From Proteiniphilum sp. UBA5267 (GTDB taxonomy: Bacteria > Bacteroidota > Bacteroidia > Bacteroidales > Dysgonomonadaceae), in assembly GCA_002411515.1 (NCBI GenBank), contig DHTF01000107.1, positions 8,218 through 52,425 of the forward strand: a stretch of 44,208 nucleotides of DNA, read 5' to 3'. Numbering within the stretch: the first letter of the stretch is position 1; each line of letters opens with the position of its first letter. Of this stretch, positions 17,135 to 27,178 are shown piece after piece. The notes under the pieces were generated by a model. That model searched no databases and was not told where the DNA came from. It saw only the letters and a list, made by a program, of their open reading frames with translations. The position numbers and the translations under genes were made by a program.

Positions 17135-17136
17135 TT
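17109..17136 (+). terminator. Hairpin before the convergent phosphatase gene
   Basis: A 6-bp GC-rich stem AGGGCG/CGCCCT with an 8-base loop is followed by GTTTTATT on the plus strand. On the minus strand it lies just after the phosphatase stop codon and is followed by ATTTGG. It may serve either direction. Confidence 0.6.
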
Positions 17137-17647
17137 ATATTAGAGAAAAATCATTTTTAATTGTCAGAAGTAAACCTTTGCAAGCATCTTCCAACAAATC
17201 GAGCACCAATTCGAAATCAGATGAATTACCATAATAGGGATCGGGTATCTCGTCATAATGACTGTACTGGCGGGAAAATTCGATCAATAGGTGAATTTTA
17301 GCCACCTGTTGCGGATTCTCAGCCTGCGTTCTGACGCTATGGTAGTTGTTTTGATCCATGACGAGAATGTAGTCAAATGTATCAAAATCTGATTTTCTGA
17401 ACTTTCGGGAACGACTACAAAAATCATATTTTCTTTTCTCACCATGGGCTCTCATTCTTTCATCGGGTAGCTCTCCCTCGTGCCATCCCGAAGTGCCAGC
17501 TGAATCCACTTCAATCACATCCTGCAGATCATGTTTTTCCACAATACTTTTCATGATTCCTTCGGCTGCCGGGGAACGACAGATATTTCCAAGACAGACA
17601 AAAAGCAGACTGATTTTCTTTTTCTTTCCTTGTGTGGGCTCCATCAT
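17135..17647 (-). CDS. Low-molecular-weight protein tyrosine phosphatase
   Basis: A 170-residue cytoplasmic phosphatase of the LMW-PTP family. The P-loop C18-x5-R24-S (VCLGNICRSPAAEG) provides the nucleophilic cysteine and phosphate-binding arginine; the general acid aspartate is in EIPDPYYG near the C-terminal third. Homologues remove phosphate from phosphotyrosine, often on polysaccharide-export kinases, but no tyrosine kinase or export gene is nearby, so the substrate is unknown. Two start methionines are adjacent (17647 and 17644). It is transcribed divergently from the YbaN-family gene and has the best-formed promoter of the window. Confidence 0.93.
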   Translation of the reverse strand: MMEPTQGKKKKISLLFVCLGNICRSPAAEGIMKSIVEKHDLQDVIEVDSAGTSGWHEGELPDERMRAHGEKRKYDFCSRSRKFRKSDFDTFDYILVMDQNNYHSVRTQAENPQQVAKIHLLIEFSRQYSHYDEIPDPYYGNSSDFELVLDLLEDACKGLLLTIKNDFSLI

Positions 17648-17682
17648 TGGTGCAAGTTTTTTTATAACCTTAACAATTTTTG

Positions 17683-17713
17683 CAAAGGTAGTTTATTTAT
17701 CCTTATGTCCAAA
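17683..17713 (-). promoter_or_regulatory. Promoter of the phosphatase gene (-33 and -7)
   Basis: On the minus strand TTTG (17713-17710), a 19-base spacer, and TACCTTTG (17690-17683) match the Bacteroidota two-part promoter TTTG - about 19 - TAnnTTTG. The start codon follows 35 bases after the -7 box. Confidence 0.72.
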
Positions 17714-17751
17714 AAATAATGGATGGAATCTTCATGATCTGATAATTTGGT

Positions 17752-17759
17752 TATCTTTG
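17752..17759 (+). promoter_or_regulatory. -7 element for the YbaN-family gene
   Basis: TATCTTTG, a full match to TAnnTTTG, lies 24 bases before the ATG at 17784. Its position supports that start over the longer open frame, which extends back across the divergent gene. Confidence 0.6.
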
Positions 17760-17783
17760 CAATCCACGTTTTACAGAGAAAAA

Positions 17784-18317
17784 ATGAGTACAAAGAACGA
17801 TAATATACAGCATTACCACTCGGAGGCAAGAGAAATTACTACTGCCATTCCGGAAGAAGATTTGAAATTGGCTATCAAAAAGAATAAGATTACCCGCATA
17901 CTCTATGTTATCGGAGGAACACTCTCCTTGGCACTGGCCATACTTGGCATCGTGGTCCCCGGACTTCCGGTTACGCCATTGGCTCTTTTGTCGGCTTACC
18001 TTTATGCTAAAAGCTCCAAGAAGCTGTATAATTGGCTGTTGAGAAACAAGTTGCTGGGCCCGAAGATCATAAATTATCAAAGGAGTAAAGGGATCACCCG
18101 CAAAGGAAAAATTGGCATCATTGCCTTCATGCTTGGCATGGTGTTATTTTCTTCTTTTGTCGTAATTCAGCATCATGCTATCCGGATGTTGATACTCACG
18201 CTCGGAGCAATCGGCCTGATTGTAGTTTGGTTTTTTGTTCCCACGGCTCAACACACCGAAGTGGAGAATAAGGAGGTCGAAAATGAAGATGGGATAGGAA
18301 AAGATAATCTAATCTAA
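17784..18317 (+). CDS. YbaN-family (DUF454) inner-membrane protein
   Basis: A 177-residue membrane protein of the DUF454/YbaN family. The core is LSLALAILGIVVPGLPVTPL followed by ALLSAYLYAKSSKKLYNWLL, where the PGLPxTP motif is the family signature. A second hydrophobic pair lies near 112-155. The C-terminus is acidic (EVENKEVENEDG). Function is unknown; E. coli YbaN is a small inner-membrane protein. The frame remains open to 17493, but that part overlaps the phosphatase gene and its promoter, so ATG 17784 is chosen. The 3' end overlaps the convergent HD gene by 4 bases. Confidence 0.85.
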   Translation: MSTKNDNIQHYHSEAREITTAIPEEDLKLAIKKNKITRILYVIGGTLSLALAILGIVVPGLPVTPLALLSAYLYAKSSKKLYNWLLRNKLLGPKIINYQRSKGITRKGKIGIIAFMLGMVLFSSFVVIQHHAIRMLILTLGAIGLIVVWFFVPTAQHTEVENKEVENEDGIGKDNLI

Positions 18318-19531
18318 CTGCGTAGATAGGCAAAATAATATTTTTTTACTTTCTTTTTCAGCAATTCGATGTTCAGCATATCGGATGCTAATGAGATATC
18401 TTTTACTGTGCCGTTTTTATAGATGATGTCGATGCTATCGTCTTGTTCATTATACATATTGGTGACAAGCTGGTCAGATGCAATAAGATAGGATGCTTCG
18501 TGGGCACTCAGATTATACGTCATGCGATGACTCTGTAGCATGGCTTCATATTTTTCCGCGGGAATCTGCTGATCTGTTATTTCAATTTTGAACAGTTTTC
18601 GGTTGACCATGCCTGAACTCAGAAGCGACAATACCTTGTCCCCATGGTCGGCCCACACTTTAAGTGATGTCCAGATATCATTGTCGTCCAGATCGATAAA
18701 ATGATGCAAAGCCTCACCATGCTGTGTAAAGTCGGCTATCTCTGGCTCCTGATGCAAAAAGTAGGAGAGAGCAGGCGATGCAAACAGCTTCCTTCCATTG
18801 AGAGAGACCTCTTTGGCGCGCCGGAGGGTATTGATCATCATTTTTTCAGCAGCCACCGCTGTTTTGTGGAGATAGACCTGCCAGTACATCAGTCGGCGCG
18901 ACATCAGAAAGTTCTCTATAGAGTAGATTCCTTTCGACTCTACCACCAGTTTATCATCCTTCACATCCAGCATTTTGATGATGCGTGCTGAGCCGATATT
19001 TCCCTCACTCACTCCGGTAAAGAAGCTATCGCGGCGCAGATAATCGAGACGGTCTACGTCGAGTTGTCCGCTCACCAACTGATGAAGAAATCGTTTGGGA
19101 TGGTTGTCGGTGAAAATGTCAATGGCTGTCTGCAGTGCACCATGCCAGGTTTCATTTATCTGCTGCATCAGCAGAAACGAAATGGTTTCATGATGGATCT
19201 GTGTCACCAGCGTATGTTCCAGAACATGGGAAAAAGGTCCGTGTCCCATGTCGTGCATCAGAATGGCAGCCAACGCACCATTATATTCCTCCTCGGTTAT
19301 TTCATGACCTTTATCTTTCAGCGTCTTCATTGCCTCATCCATCAGGAACATGGCACCGATAGAATGATGGAAGCGCGTGTGCTGAGCGCCCGGATAGACG
19401 AAAGCCGCTAGTCCCAGCTGCCTGATACGGTTTAAGCGCTGCATGTAGGGATGTTGAATCAGCTCGTACACAAAGTCGTTGGGTATGGTGATGAATCCAA
19501 AAACCGGATCGTTGATAATCTTTCGTTTCAT
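18314..19531 (-). CDS. HD-domain phosphohydrolase (dGTPase-like)
   Basis: A 405-residue HD-superfamily protein of the COG1078 type. The metal-binding residues are visible as H55-H56 in QHTRFHHSIG, H93-D94 in LMHDMGHGPFSHVLE, and the later aspartates in LDVDRLDYLRRDSFFTG. Relatives hydrolyse dNTPs or other phosphorylated nucleotides; this branch is widespread in Bacteroidota but its substrate is not settled. No signal peptide is seen. It lies 83 bases after the pyrF stop codon on the same strand, so it could be the last member of the purM-prfA-pyrF unit or stand alone. Confidence 0.9.
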   Translation of the reverse strand: MKRKIINDPVFGFITIPNDFVYELIQHPYMQRLNRIRQLGLAAFVYPGAQHTRFHHSIGAMFLMDEAMKTLKDKGHEITEEEYNGALAAILMHDMGHGPFSHVLEHTLVTQIHHETISFLLMQQINETWHGALQTAIDIFTDNHPKRFLHQLVSGQLDVDRLDYLRRDSFFTGVSEGNIGSARIIKMLDVKDDKLVVESKGIYSIENFLMSRRLMYWQVYLHKTAVAAEKMMINTLRRAKEVSLNGRKLFASPALSYFLHQEPEIADFTQHGEALHHFIDLDDNDIWTSLKVWADHGDKVLSLLSSGMVNRKLFKIEITDQQIPAEKYEAMLQSHRMTYNLSAHEASYLIASDQLVTNMYNEQDDSIDIIYKNGTVKDISLASDMLNIELLKKKVKKYYFAYLRS

Positions 19532-19614
19532 AATTTTTGCTTTCAGCTGTCGGCAGTCAACTATCCGTTTTCAGAACATGCACAGGACTTGAATCGGCTC
19601 AGAGTTCGCAGTAG

Positions 19615-20451
19615 TTAAAATATACTGGGCAGGTATTTGCCAAGCATCTCCTTCATTTCCTGCTGGAGTTTGTGAGCTTCTTCACCCGCAACTCTTGCAT
19701 AGTCTTCGTCTTTTCCGGCATAAATTATGGCGCGCGAAGAGTTAACCAACAGACCACATTGACTGTTCATTCCGTAACGGCAGACCTCTTCCAGTGATCC
19801 CCCCTGTGCTCCCACACCGGGCACAAGTAGGAAATGGTTTGGAACAATCCTCCTTACCTGCTCGAACAGCTTACCCTGCGTAGCCCCCACCACATACATC
19901 ATCTGCTCATCGGATGCCCATTTTCCGGAAACACGTAGCACCTTCTCAAACAAGCATTCACCTTGTACATCGGTGGTCAGCTGGAAGTCGCCTGACCCCT
20001 TGTTGCTGGTTAGTGCAAGCAAAATCACCCAACGTTCAGGATAGAGCAGGAAAGGCTTCACACTGTCCTCTCCCATATAGGGAGCTACGGTTACTCCATC
20101 CACCTTCACTTCGTCGAAGAAGCTGCGGGCGTACATCTCGCTGGTATTCCCAATGTCTCCCCGTTTGGCGTCAGCAATGATAAAATGGTGTGGATAACGT
20201 TGACGGATGTAGGCCACAGTTTTTTCAAATGCGTGCCATCCTTTTAACCCCCTACTTTCATAAAAAGCCAGATTGGGCTTGTAAGCTACACACCAGGGTG
20301 CTGTAGCATCGATGATCTCCTTATTAAAAACATAAAGGGGATCATCGGCATTGAGCAGGTGTTCGGGAATTTTATTGATGTCGCTATCGAGTCCCACACA
20401 GAGGAACGATTGCTTTTTTTGTATTTGTTCGAATAGTTGTTTTTTTGTCAT
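19615..20451 (-). CDS. pyrF: Orotidine 5'-phosphate decarboxylase
   Basis: A 278-residue decarboxylase giving UMP in de novo pyrimidine synthesis. It is the longer type II form found in Bacteroidota and mycobacteria. The active-site motif is [13 protein letters not shown] with D94 and K96. The N-terminal FLCVGLDSD and the C-terminal [10 protein letters not shown] phosphate-binding loop are also present. It begins 9 bases after the prfA stop codon, so it is translated from the same message as purM and prfA. Confidence 0.96.
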   Translation of the reverse strand: MTKKQLFEQIQKKQSFLCVGLDSDINKIPEHLLNADDPLYVFNKEIIDATAPWCVAYKPNLAFYESRGLKGWHAFEKTVAYIRQRYPHHFIIADAKRGDIGNTSEMYARSFFDEVKVDGVTVAPYMGEDSVKPFLLYPERWVILLALTSNKGSGDFQLTTDVQGECLFEKVLRVSGKWASDEQMMYVVGATQGKLFEQVRRIVPNHFLLVPGVGAQGGSLEEVCRYGMNSQCGLLVNSSRAIIYAGKDEDYARVAGEEAHKLQQEMKEMLGKYLPSIF

Positions 20452-20460
20452 ATCTGTGGT

Positions 20461-21546
20461 TTAAAGATCCGCTTCTTTCATCCTTTCCGCATTCTCTGTC
20501 ACCATCAGCTGATCAATCACTCCCTGAATCTCACCATCCATGAAAGCTGCAAGATTGTAGATGGTGTAATTAATGCGGTGATCGGTGATGCGCCCCTGCG
20601 GATAGTTGTATGTACGTATTTTGGCGGAGCGGTCACCGGTTGAGACCATGGTCTTCCTGCGAGAGGCAATGTCCCCTTGCCGCTTGGTGAGTTCCATGTC
20701 ATAGAGTTTGGTTCGTAGCATTTGCATGGCCAGTTCCCTGTTTTGTAATTGTGATCGTGCCTGCTGGCAGACCACCACGATGCCCGATGGTTTGTGGGTA
20801 AGTTGTACTTTGGTTTCTACCTTGTTCACGTTCTGTCCGCCAGCTCCGCTCGAGCGCGCTGTATGAAAGTCTATGTCGGCCGGATTGAGCTCTACGTCAA
20901 ACTCTTCCGCTTCAGGCAACACTGCAACAGTGGCTGCCGAAGTGTGTACGCGTCCCTGTGTCTCTGTTTGTGGTACCCGTTGTACGCGGTGCACACCTGA
21001 CTCATATTTCAAGGTACCATACACATCCGTACCGCTAACTGTAAAGATGATCTCCTTATATCCTCCTGCTGTCCCTTCGGTGAAACTGACCAGGTCAGTT
21101 CTCCATCCTTTGTCTTCACAATATCGGGTATACATCTTATACAGATCTCCTGCAAAAATGGCAGCCTCATCACCTCCTGTACCTCCGCGGATCTCCATGA
21201 TCACATTTTTTGCATCTTCCGGGTCTGCCGGAATAAGCAGCATCTTTATCTGCTCTTCCAGTTGTGGCAATGCTACTGTATGGATTGCAAGTTCCTCATT
21301 GGCAAGCTGTCGAAGGTCCATATCAGACTCATTGTCAAGAATATGACGCGCCTCCTCGATGCCATAGAGTGCACCTTTATACTGGTTGCGAACTGAAACA
21401 ATCTTTTCGAGCTCACTATATTCCTTGTTCAACTTCACGTATCGATCCATGTCTGATATGACGGCTGGATCGGTGATGAGCGTGCCCACCTCTTCAAAAC
21501 GGGTGACGAGATGTTGTAATTTATCGAGTAACGAATTATCTGACAT
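20461..21546 (-). CDS. prfA: Peptide chain release factor 1
   Basis: A 361-residue class I release factor that reads UAA and UAG. The catalytic GGQ loop is at residues 236-238 ([14 protein letters not shown]). The stop-codon-reading tripeptide region is [18 protein letters not shown], where PQT takes the place of the PAT of E. coli RF1. [20 protein letters not shown] and the C-terminal [18 protein letters not shown] are further family signatures. No programmed frameshift is present, as expected for RF1. It lies between purM (20-base gap) and pyrF (9-base gap). Confidence 0.97.
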   Translation of the reverse strand: MSDNSLLDKLQHLVTRFEEVGTLITDPAVISDMDRYVKLNKEYSELEKIVSVRNQYKGALYGIEEARHILDNESDMDLRQLANEELAIHTVALPQLEEQIKMLLIPADPEDAKNVIMEIRGGTGGDEAAIFAGDLYKMYTRYCEDKGWRTDLVSFTEGTAGGYKEIIFTVSGTDVYGTLKYESGVHRVQRVPQTETQGRVHTSAATVAVLPEAEEFDVELNPADIDFHTARSSGAGGQNVNKVETKVQLTHKPSGIVVVCQQARSQLQNRELAMQMLRTKLYDMELTKRQGDIASRRKTMVSTGDRSAKIRTYNYPQGRITDHRINYTIYNLAAFMDGEIQGVIDQLMVTENAERMKEADL

Positions 21547-21566
21547 ATTTTTGATGTGGCTCCCTG

Positions 21567-22757
21567 TTAGAGAAACTTATAGCGGCCAAACTCACTTTCT
21601 ATCACTAGTTCCCGTACATGTGACTTCTCTACGTGGCCCACGATGCGGGCATCCACATGATACGATTTAGAAATCTCTATGACGCGTGCCGCATGTTCTT
21701 CAGAAAGATAAAGCTCCATCCGGTGCCCCATGTTGAACACCTTATACATCTCTTTCCAGTCAGTACCAGACTGCTTTTGTATCAGTTCGAAGAGGGGAGG
21801 GACGGGGAAAAGTTGGTTTTTTACCACTTTCAAATTATCTCCCAGAAAGTGCAGTATCTTTGTCTGTGCTCCACCAGAGCAGTGAATCATTCCGTGAATA
21901 TTTTCTTTTAAATCTCTGATTATATGTGATATAATCGGTGCATAGGTGCGAGTGGGGGAGAGTACCAGTTTTCCAGCTTCCATGCCCAGCTCCTCAATCT
22001 CATCCGTTAACCGCAGTCCGCCCGCATATACCAGATCGGCAGGCATAGAAGCATCGTAGCTTTCTGGATATTTTTGTGCCAGGTAGTTGGCGAACACATC
22101 GTGTCGAGCCGATGTGAGTCCGTTACTGCCCATGCCTCCGTTATACTCTTTTTCGTAGGTCGCTTGTCCCGATGATGAAAGACCCACAATTACATCCCCA
22201 GCCTGAATGTGGGCATTGTCAATCACATCGGAACGCTTCAGGCGGCATGTAACCGTACTGTCCACAATGATTGTACGTACGAGATCGCCCACATCGGCTG
22301 TTTCACCGCCCGTGGGATAAATATGGACACCCAATGAGGAGAGTTCTTCACACAGCTCATTGGTGGCATTGATGAGAGTAGAAATGACCTCTCCGGGAAT
22401 CAGATTTTTATTTCTGCCAATGGTGGATGAGACTAGGATATTATCGGTAGCACCAACGCAAAGCAGGTCATCTACATTCATGATCAACGCATCCTGAGCA
22501 ATTCCTTTCCAAACTGAAAGATCGCCTGTCTCACGCCAATAAACATAGGCCAGCGATGATTTTGTGCCAGCACCATCTGCATGCATAATGTTGCAGTAAG
22601 CTGGATCGTTACCCAAGTAGTCGGGAATTATTTTGCAGAACGCCTTTGGAAAAATTCCTTTGTCAATGTGGCGGATAGCGTTGTGTACATCTTCTTTCGA
22701 TGCAGATACACCGCGTTGATTGTATCGTTGGTTGCTTATGTTGTTCAATTCTTCCAT
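21567..22757 (-). CDS. purM: Phosphoribosylformylglycinamidine cyclo-ligase (AIR synthetase)
   Basis: A 396-residue PurM-family ATP-dependent cyclo-ligase that forms aminoimidazole ribonucleotide in purine synthesis. Recognisable parts are [17 protein letters not shown] near residue 58, the [10 protein letters not shown] motif, the [16 protein letters not shown] loop and [14 protein letters not shown]. It is longer than E. coli PurM (345), as is usual in Bacteroidota. The open frame extends upstream to 22796, but the -7 box TATCTTTG lies at 22784-22777, so transcription starts after that point and ATG 22757 is the sound start. It opens the purM-prfA-pyrF cluster. Confidence 0.9.
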   Translation of the reverse strand: MEELNNISNQRYNQRGVSASKEDVHNAIRHIDKGIFPKAFCKIIPDYLGNDPAYCNIMHADGAGTKSSLAYVYWRETGDLSVWKGIAQDALIMNVDDLLCVGATDNILVSSTIGRNKNLIPGEVISTLINATNELCEELSSLGVHIYPTGGETADVGDLVRTIIVDSTVTCRLKRSDVIDNAHIQAGDVIVGLSSSGQATYEKEYNGGMGSNGLTSARHDVFANYLAQKYPESYDASMPADLVYAGGLRLTDEIEELGMEAGKLVLSPTRTYAPIISHIIRDLKENIHGMIHCSGGAQTKILHFLGDNLKVVKNQLFPVPPLFELIQKQSGTDWKEMYKVFNMGHRMELYLSEEHAARVIEISKSYHVDARIVGHVEKSHVRELVIESEFGRYKFL

Positions 22758-22776
22758 CGTTGATCGAATTTTGCTG

Positions 22777-22784
22777 CAAAGATA
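22777..22784 (-). promoter_or_regulatory. -7 element for the purM-prfA-pyrF transcript
   Basis: The minus strand reads TATCTTTG 19 bases before the purM ATG at 22757, leaving a leader of only about 12 bases. It decides the purM start. No -33 TTTG is evident. Confidence 0.6.
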
Positions 22785-22964
22785 GTAAATATTCACGTTC
22801 AGCTAGCAGCTTTTTACAGAAGGATCAACCCTGAGTTATTTGTAAAACGACCGAACAACAGTGACGCCTTTTAAATAGATGCAATTGTCGTATAATATCT
22901 ATTATGTTTAATGATTTTGTCCGCTTTACAATTATCATTAAAAATTGCCTATTCCACTACAAAC

Positions 22965-23002
22965 AAAAAAAAGAGCAACATCTTTTCAGACGTCACTCTT
23001 TT
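22965..23002 (-). terminator. Terminator of the TPR-protein gene
   Basis: On the minus strand AGAGTGACGTC pairs with GATGTTGCTCT (three wobble pairs) and is followed by eight or nine T. It lies 40 bases after the TPR gene stop. Between it and the purM promoter are only AT-rich sequence and two weak inverted repeats (AATAGAT/ATCTATT and TTAATGAT/ATCATTAA). Confidence 0.78.
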
Positions 23003-23042
23003 ATCGCGAAGTTTCATTTTCTTATAGAGTTTGAAAGTTGAA

Positions 23043-24314
23043 TTAGAGGTTCAACTCTTTTTCCACCTTTTCCAAATCAGCGGCTTTGTCCACACCCATG
23101 CTGCTCAGGTTGTAATATACGTTACGTAGTTTGAGCAAGGCCGATTCTAGTTCTTGTTTTTCAGCATTGCGCCCCCTGAGGATTTCGACATACTTTTCGA
23201 GTGCTGGCAGAGATTTCTGATAAAGTTCGATGGTGATTTTGTCATTGGCCATCTGCTGTTGTCTGTCAGACAGCATAGCTGTTTTTTCCTTTAAATTCTG
23301 TGCCTGAAGGATATAGTTCACGGCAATGGCTTCTAGTGCTCTTTCACAGTTTGGATCCTGTGTCAGGGCTTTGTTATACTCGGCTTCAGCAGCTGAGAAA
23401 TCTCCCTTTTCAGCCAACAAGGCGCCTTTTACGCTGTTCAAATCGCAGGCATTGGCCGGATCATTGCGAATAGCGGTATCAAGATAGTCCATTGCTTTTT
23501 GGGTATTTCCCCCCTTTATATACACATTGATAAGGTTGGGAATAAAATATTTACTACTGGGGAATCTTTCAGCGCCCAAGTTCAATGTTTCGAGATATTT
23601 AGCCGTATCTCCAAGATTCACATATTCACTGGCCATCAGTTCATAAATGTCACTTTCCTTGTAGGCGCTATTTTCAAGGAAAGGCTCTTTGGCTGCACGT
23701 TCCAACATATTCAATGCCCTTTTGTGATCTTCAGCTTGAATGGCAGTGATGATGGCGTAATACTTGATAGTCTGATATGTACTGTCGATCAGGAATGCAT
23801 CTTTCTGATCTGCATACATCGGAAGTGAAGGAATATTCCAGTAGATCTCAAAGAAATCGGTCGCTTTTTTGTAGTCGCGTTGTTCGTTATAGTAGACTCC
23901 TCCATTGATGTAAAAAGGATGATTAGCACGGAGGATTCCGGCGATGTCTTTGCGAAATTTGTTTTTAACCTTGCCTTTTTCGTCCGGGAGTTCACCCAGA
24001 GAGTCTGCTTTTATGTACGGCAGATAAGATTCATAAAGACCGTCGTACATAACCTTGTCATTCGATTGCTTGCCGAGCATAGCATTGGTTCTTTCATTGT
24101 CGAAAGCTTTGTTGCCTATGTCGCCCATGATTTTCCAGGTCTCCGCATCTGTGGCTGTTTCGGCATGAGTGGAAGCTTGTTTTACTAGCGTCCGGGCTTC
24201 ATTTAAATCGTCACGCCCTAATGCTCTTTTGGCATCTTTTAATGCCGATTTTTGTGCAAAGATGCTCCCTGCAGAAAGAAGGGCAACCATAGTAAGGAAT
24301 AAGATTTTTCTCAT
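23043..24314 (-). CDS. Secreted tetratricopeptide-repeat protein
   Basis: A 423-residue protein with a cleavable signal peptide (MRKILFLTMVALLSAGSIFA, then QKSALKDAK), so it is periplasmic. It is made of helical repeats: SALKDAKRALGRDDLNEART at the N-terminus, YDKxxDF-like units near 135-155, and canonical TPRs about 245-340 (for example AMDYLDTAIRNDPANACDLN and AAEAEYNKALTQDPN). Such proteins act as scaffolds; I cannot assign a partner. It follows gyrA by 154 bases on the same strand. That gap holds small inverted repeats (GTATC/GATAC enclosing CTGG/CCAG at 24385-24425) but no clear promoter. Confidence 0.85.
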   Translation of the reverse strand: MRKILFLTMVALLSAGSIFAQKSALKDAKRALGRDDLNEARTLVKQASTHAETATDAETWKIMGDIGNKAFDNERTNAMLGKQSNDKVMYDGLYESYLPYIKADSLGELPDEKGKVKNKFRKDIAGILRANHPFYINGGVYYNEQRDYKKATDFFEIYWNIPSLPMYADQKDAFLIDSTYQTIKYYAIITAIQAEDHKRALNMLERAAKEPFLENSAYKESDIYELMASEYVNLGDTAKYLETLNLGAERFPSSKYFIPNLINVYIKGGNTQKAMDYLDTAIRNDPANACDLNSVKGALLAEKGDFSAAEAEYNKALTQDPNCERALEAIAVNYILQAQNLKEKTAMLSDRQQQMANDKITIELYQKSLPALEKYVEILRGRNAEKQELESALLKLRNVYYNLSSMGVDKAADLEKVEKELNL

Positions 24315-24468
24315 TTTACTCGATGTTTTAATGTGATTATATGGATGTTTTTTAAATCAATTACTGTTTGTGCAAACTCATCAAGTATCTGCTGGGTATA
24401 ATGATTTTCCAGCTCGTTCTGATACGTTTGTCATAATTTGACTTTTAGATAACAAAAAAGTTTAATAA

Positions 24469-27009
24469 CTATGCATCCTCATTGGTATCTGATTCGTCCT
24501 GTGTGCCATTTGGCTCATCAGAGAGCTCTTCTTCGTCCATTTCGTCCCTGTTCACCTTACAAACAGAAGCAATCTGATCGTTTCTTTTTTCCAGATTAAT
24601 GAGGCGGACTCCCTGTGTTGCGCGTCCCATGGTGCGAATATCGGAAATATTCATACGTATTGTAATGCCAGATTTGTTAATTATCATTAAATCGTTTTCT
24701 TCCGATACGCTCTTGATGGCCACCAGTTTGCCCGTTTTTTCAGTAACATTAAGTGTTTTAACACCTTTTCCTCCTCTTCGGGTGATGCGATAAATTGGTT
24801 CACCATCTTCGTCATCTAGCCGGGTTCGTTTCCCGTAACCCTGTTCTGAGACAACCATGATGGTATTATCCGATTGTTGGTTCATACAGATCATGCCAAT
24901 GATACAATCTTCACCGTCTTCATCGAGTGTCATTCCTTTTACACCGGTAGCAGAACGTCCCATCGGGCGAACATCCTCCTCCTTAAAGCGTATGGCACGT
25001 CCGTTACGGTTTGCCAGAACCACATGCTGATTGCCGTCGGTTAACCGCACCGAGATCACCTGATCCTCCTCCCGGATGGTAATGGCATTTACCCCGTTTT
25101 GTCGGGGACGTGAGTATGCTTCGAGCAAGGTTTTTTTCACCACACCTTCCTTAGTACAGAACAGCAAATAGTGCGAATTGATGTATGCCTCGTCGGTGAG
25201 TGTATCTACTCGTACAAAAGCAGTTACACTATCATCAGGATCAATGTTCAGCAGGTTCTGAATAGCTCGGCCCTGTGAGTTTTTGGTTCCTTCCGGAATC
25301 TCGAAAACGCGTAACCAGTAGCATTTACCTTTCTGGGTGAAAAAAAGCATGTAGTTATGTGTGGTAGCCGGGTAGATATATTCCACGAAGTCTTCATTCC
25401 GGGTAACAGAACCCTTGGCTCCCACTCCTCCTCTATTCTGGGTGTGGAAGTCGGCGAGTGGAGTACGTTTGATGTAGCCTAGGTGAGAAATGGTAATCAC
25501 CATCTCATCATCAGCATAAAAATCTTCAGGATTCATCTCCTCAGAAGAGAAGATGATCTCAGAACGACGTTCGTCTCCATATTTTTCACGAATTTCAAGG
25601 AGTTCTTTTTTGATTACTTGCATGCGCAAATCCTCACTATTGAGCAGATTATTTAAATGGGCAATCAGCTTCTGTACTTCGTCATATTCGGCATGTAGTT
25701 TATCTTGCTCCAGACCGGTCAGTTGCCTCAATCGCATTTCCACAATCGCGCGTGATTGGATGTCGCTGAGTGAGAAACGCTCCATCAGACGTTGAATAGC
25801 TTCCTGGGGTGTAGATGAGCCTCGAATGATGGCAATCACTTCATCGATGTTGTCGGAAGCAATGATCAGACCCTCCAGAATGTGTGCCCTCTCCTCGGCT
25901 TTACGCAGTTCATAACGGGTACGACGGATTACCACGTCGTGCCGGTGATCCACGAACAGTTGAATCATTCGTTTGAGGGTCAGTAGTTCGGGACGTCCCT
26001 TTACCAGCGCGATGTTGTTAACGCTGAAAGAGGATTGCAATGCGGTAAGTTTATAGAGTTTGTTGAGTACGACGTTCGCGTTTCCATCGCGTTTGATATC
26101 CACCACGATGCGCATACCATCGCGATCAGACTCATCGTTGACATTGGAAATGCCTTCGATCTTTTTTTCATTTACCAGCTCGGCAATATACTTGATAAGT
26201 TCGGCCTTATTTACCAGGTAGGGAATCTCGGAGATGATAATCTTGTCGTGTGTCTTTCCCGATTCAATCTCAGCTTTTCCACGCATCACAATGCGTCCCC
26301 TGCCTGTTTCAAATGCTTCTTCAACCCCTTTATAACCGTAAATATAGGCACCGGTGGGGAAATCAGGAGCTTTGATATAATGCATCAACCCCTTGGTGTC
26401 GATGTCGTTATTGTCGATATAAGCGATAATACCATTTACACACTCTGTAAGATTATGTGGTGCCATGTTGGTGGCCATCCCTACGGCAATACCGGAGGAT
26501 CCGTTCATCAGCAGGTTGGGGATACGTGTGGGAAGAACAGTTGGTTCCTGGAGTGTATCATCAAAATTCAACTGAAAATCAACCGTTTCCTTGTCTATAT
26601 CGCGCAACATTTCTTCGGCGAGCTTGTTGAGCCTGGCCTCTGTATATCGCATGGCTGCGGGGCTGTCTCCATCTATACTACCCATATTACCCTGGCCGTC
26701 AACCAACGTATAACGCATGCTCCACTCCTGTGCCAGTCGCACCATGGCACCATACACAGAGGAGTCTCCATGGGGATGGTATTTACCAAGTACCTCACCC
26801 ACAATTCTGGCTGACTTCTTGTGGGGCTTATCGGGGGTATTGCCCAGTTCCGACATACCAAACAGGATGCGCCGGTGTACCGGCTTAAAACCGTCACGCA
26901 CATCGGGTAAGGCACGGGAAACGATCACCGACATCGAATAATCGATGTATGATGATTTCATTTCATCTTCGATATTAATCTTGATGATTCTGTCTTCCTG
27001 ATCAATCAT
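24469..27009 (-). CDS. gyrA: DNA gyrase subunit A
   Basis: An 846-residue type II topoisomerase subunit that, with GyrB, introduces negative supercoils. The catalytic tyrosine is Y122 in [10 protein letters not shown]. The quinolone-resistance region [17 protein letters not shown] keeps serine at position 83, with numbering that matches E. coli, but has glycine at position 87 where E. coli has aspartate. The C-terminal beta-pinwheel contains six repeats and the GyrA-box-like [10 protein letters not shown] near residue 745, which separates gyrase from topoisomerase IV. The end is acidic ([20 protein letters not shown]). gyrB is not in the window. Confidence 0.97.
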   Translation of the reverse strand: MIDQEDRIIKINIEDEMKSSYIDYSMSVIVSRALPDVRDGFKPVHRRILFGMSELGNTPDKPHKKSARIVGEVLGKYHPHGDSSVYGAMVRLAQEWSMRYTLVDGQGNMGSIDGDSPAAMRYTEARLNKLAEEMLRDIDKETVDFQLNFDDTLQEPTVLPTRIPNLLMNGSSGIAVGMATNMAPHNLTECVNGIIAYIDNNDIDTKGLMHYIKAPDFPTGAYIYGYKGVEEAFETGRGRIVMRGKAEIESGKTHDKIIISEIPYLVNKAELIKYIAELVNEKKIEGISNVNDESDRDGMRIVVDIKRDGNANVVLNKLYKLTALQSSFSVNNIALVKGRPELLTLKRMIQLFVDHRHDVVIRRTRYELRKAEERAHILEGLIIASDNIDEVIAIIRGSSTPQEAIQRLMERFSLSDIQSRAIVEMRLRQLTGLEQDKLHAEYDEVQKLIAHLNNLLNSEDLRMQVIKKELLEIREKYGDERRSEIIFSSEEMNPEDFYADDEMVITISHLGYIKRTPLADFHTQNRGGVGAKGSVTRNEDFVEYIYPATTHNYMLFFTQKGKCYWLRVFEIPEGTKNSQGRAIQNLLNIDPDDSVTAFVRVDTLTDEAYINSHYLLFCTKEGVVKKTLLEAYSRPRQNGVNAITIREEDQVISVRLTDGNQHVVLANRNGRAIRFKEEDVRPMGRSATGVKGMTLDEDGEDCIIGMICMNQQSDNTIMVVSEQGYGKRTRLDDEDGEPIYRITRRGGKGVKTLNVTEKTGKLVAIKSVSEENDLMIINKSGITIRMNISDIRTMGRATQGVRLINLEKRNDQIASVCKVNRDEMDEEELSDEPNGTQDESDTNEDA

Positions 27010-27128
27010 ATTAAAATGTGATTATTCTCTTTAATAATATTCCGCATGTAGTTCATTCACAGCATTTTATTTTATACAAATAAAGTGCTGTTTGACTACA
27101 CTAAGATACTGCTTTTCTTTGGATTTAA

Positions 27129-27161
27129 CAAAAAAACAGAGAGACAAATGCTCCCTGTTTT
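27129..27161 (-). terminator. Terminator of secA
   Basis: On the minus strand AAACAGGGAG and CTCTCTGTTT pair around CATTTGT and are followed by a T-rich tail. It lies about 18 bases after the secA stop and separates secA from gyrA. The rest of the gap (27060-27090) holds an imperfect hairpin with CAGCA/TGCTG ends in the gyrA upstream region. Confidence 0.75.
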
Positions 27162-27178
27162 AATCTTTTTTATTTACC

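Noticed and set aside
17493..17783. A longer N-terminus for the YbaN-family protein
   Set aside because: The extension overlaps the phosphatase gene and its promoter and has no family match; a -7 box sits just before ATG 17784.
20461..21546. A programmed frameshift in the release factor gene
   Set aside because: That feature belongs to RF2; this gene has the RF1 recognition loop and one continuous frame.
24315..24468. Inverted repeats between gyrA and the TPR gene as a terminator
   Set aside because: The GTATC/GATAC and CTGG/CCAG arms are short, widely spaced and lack a T-tract, so they are only noted.
26035..26814. A 259-codon plus-strand frame
   Set aside because: It is antisense to the conserved breakage-reunion domain of gyrA and has no recognisable domain of its own.
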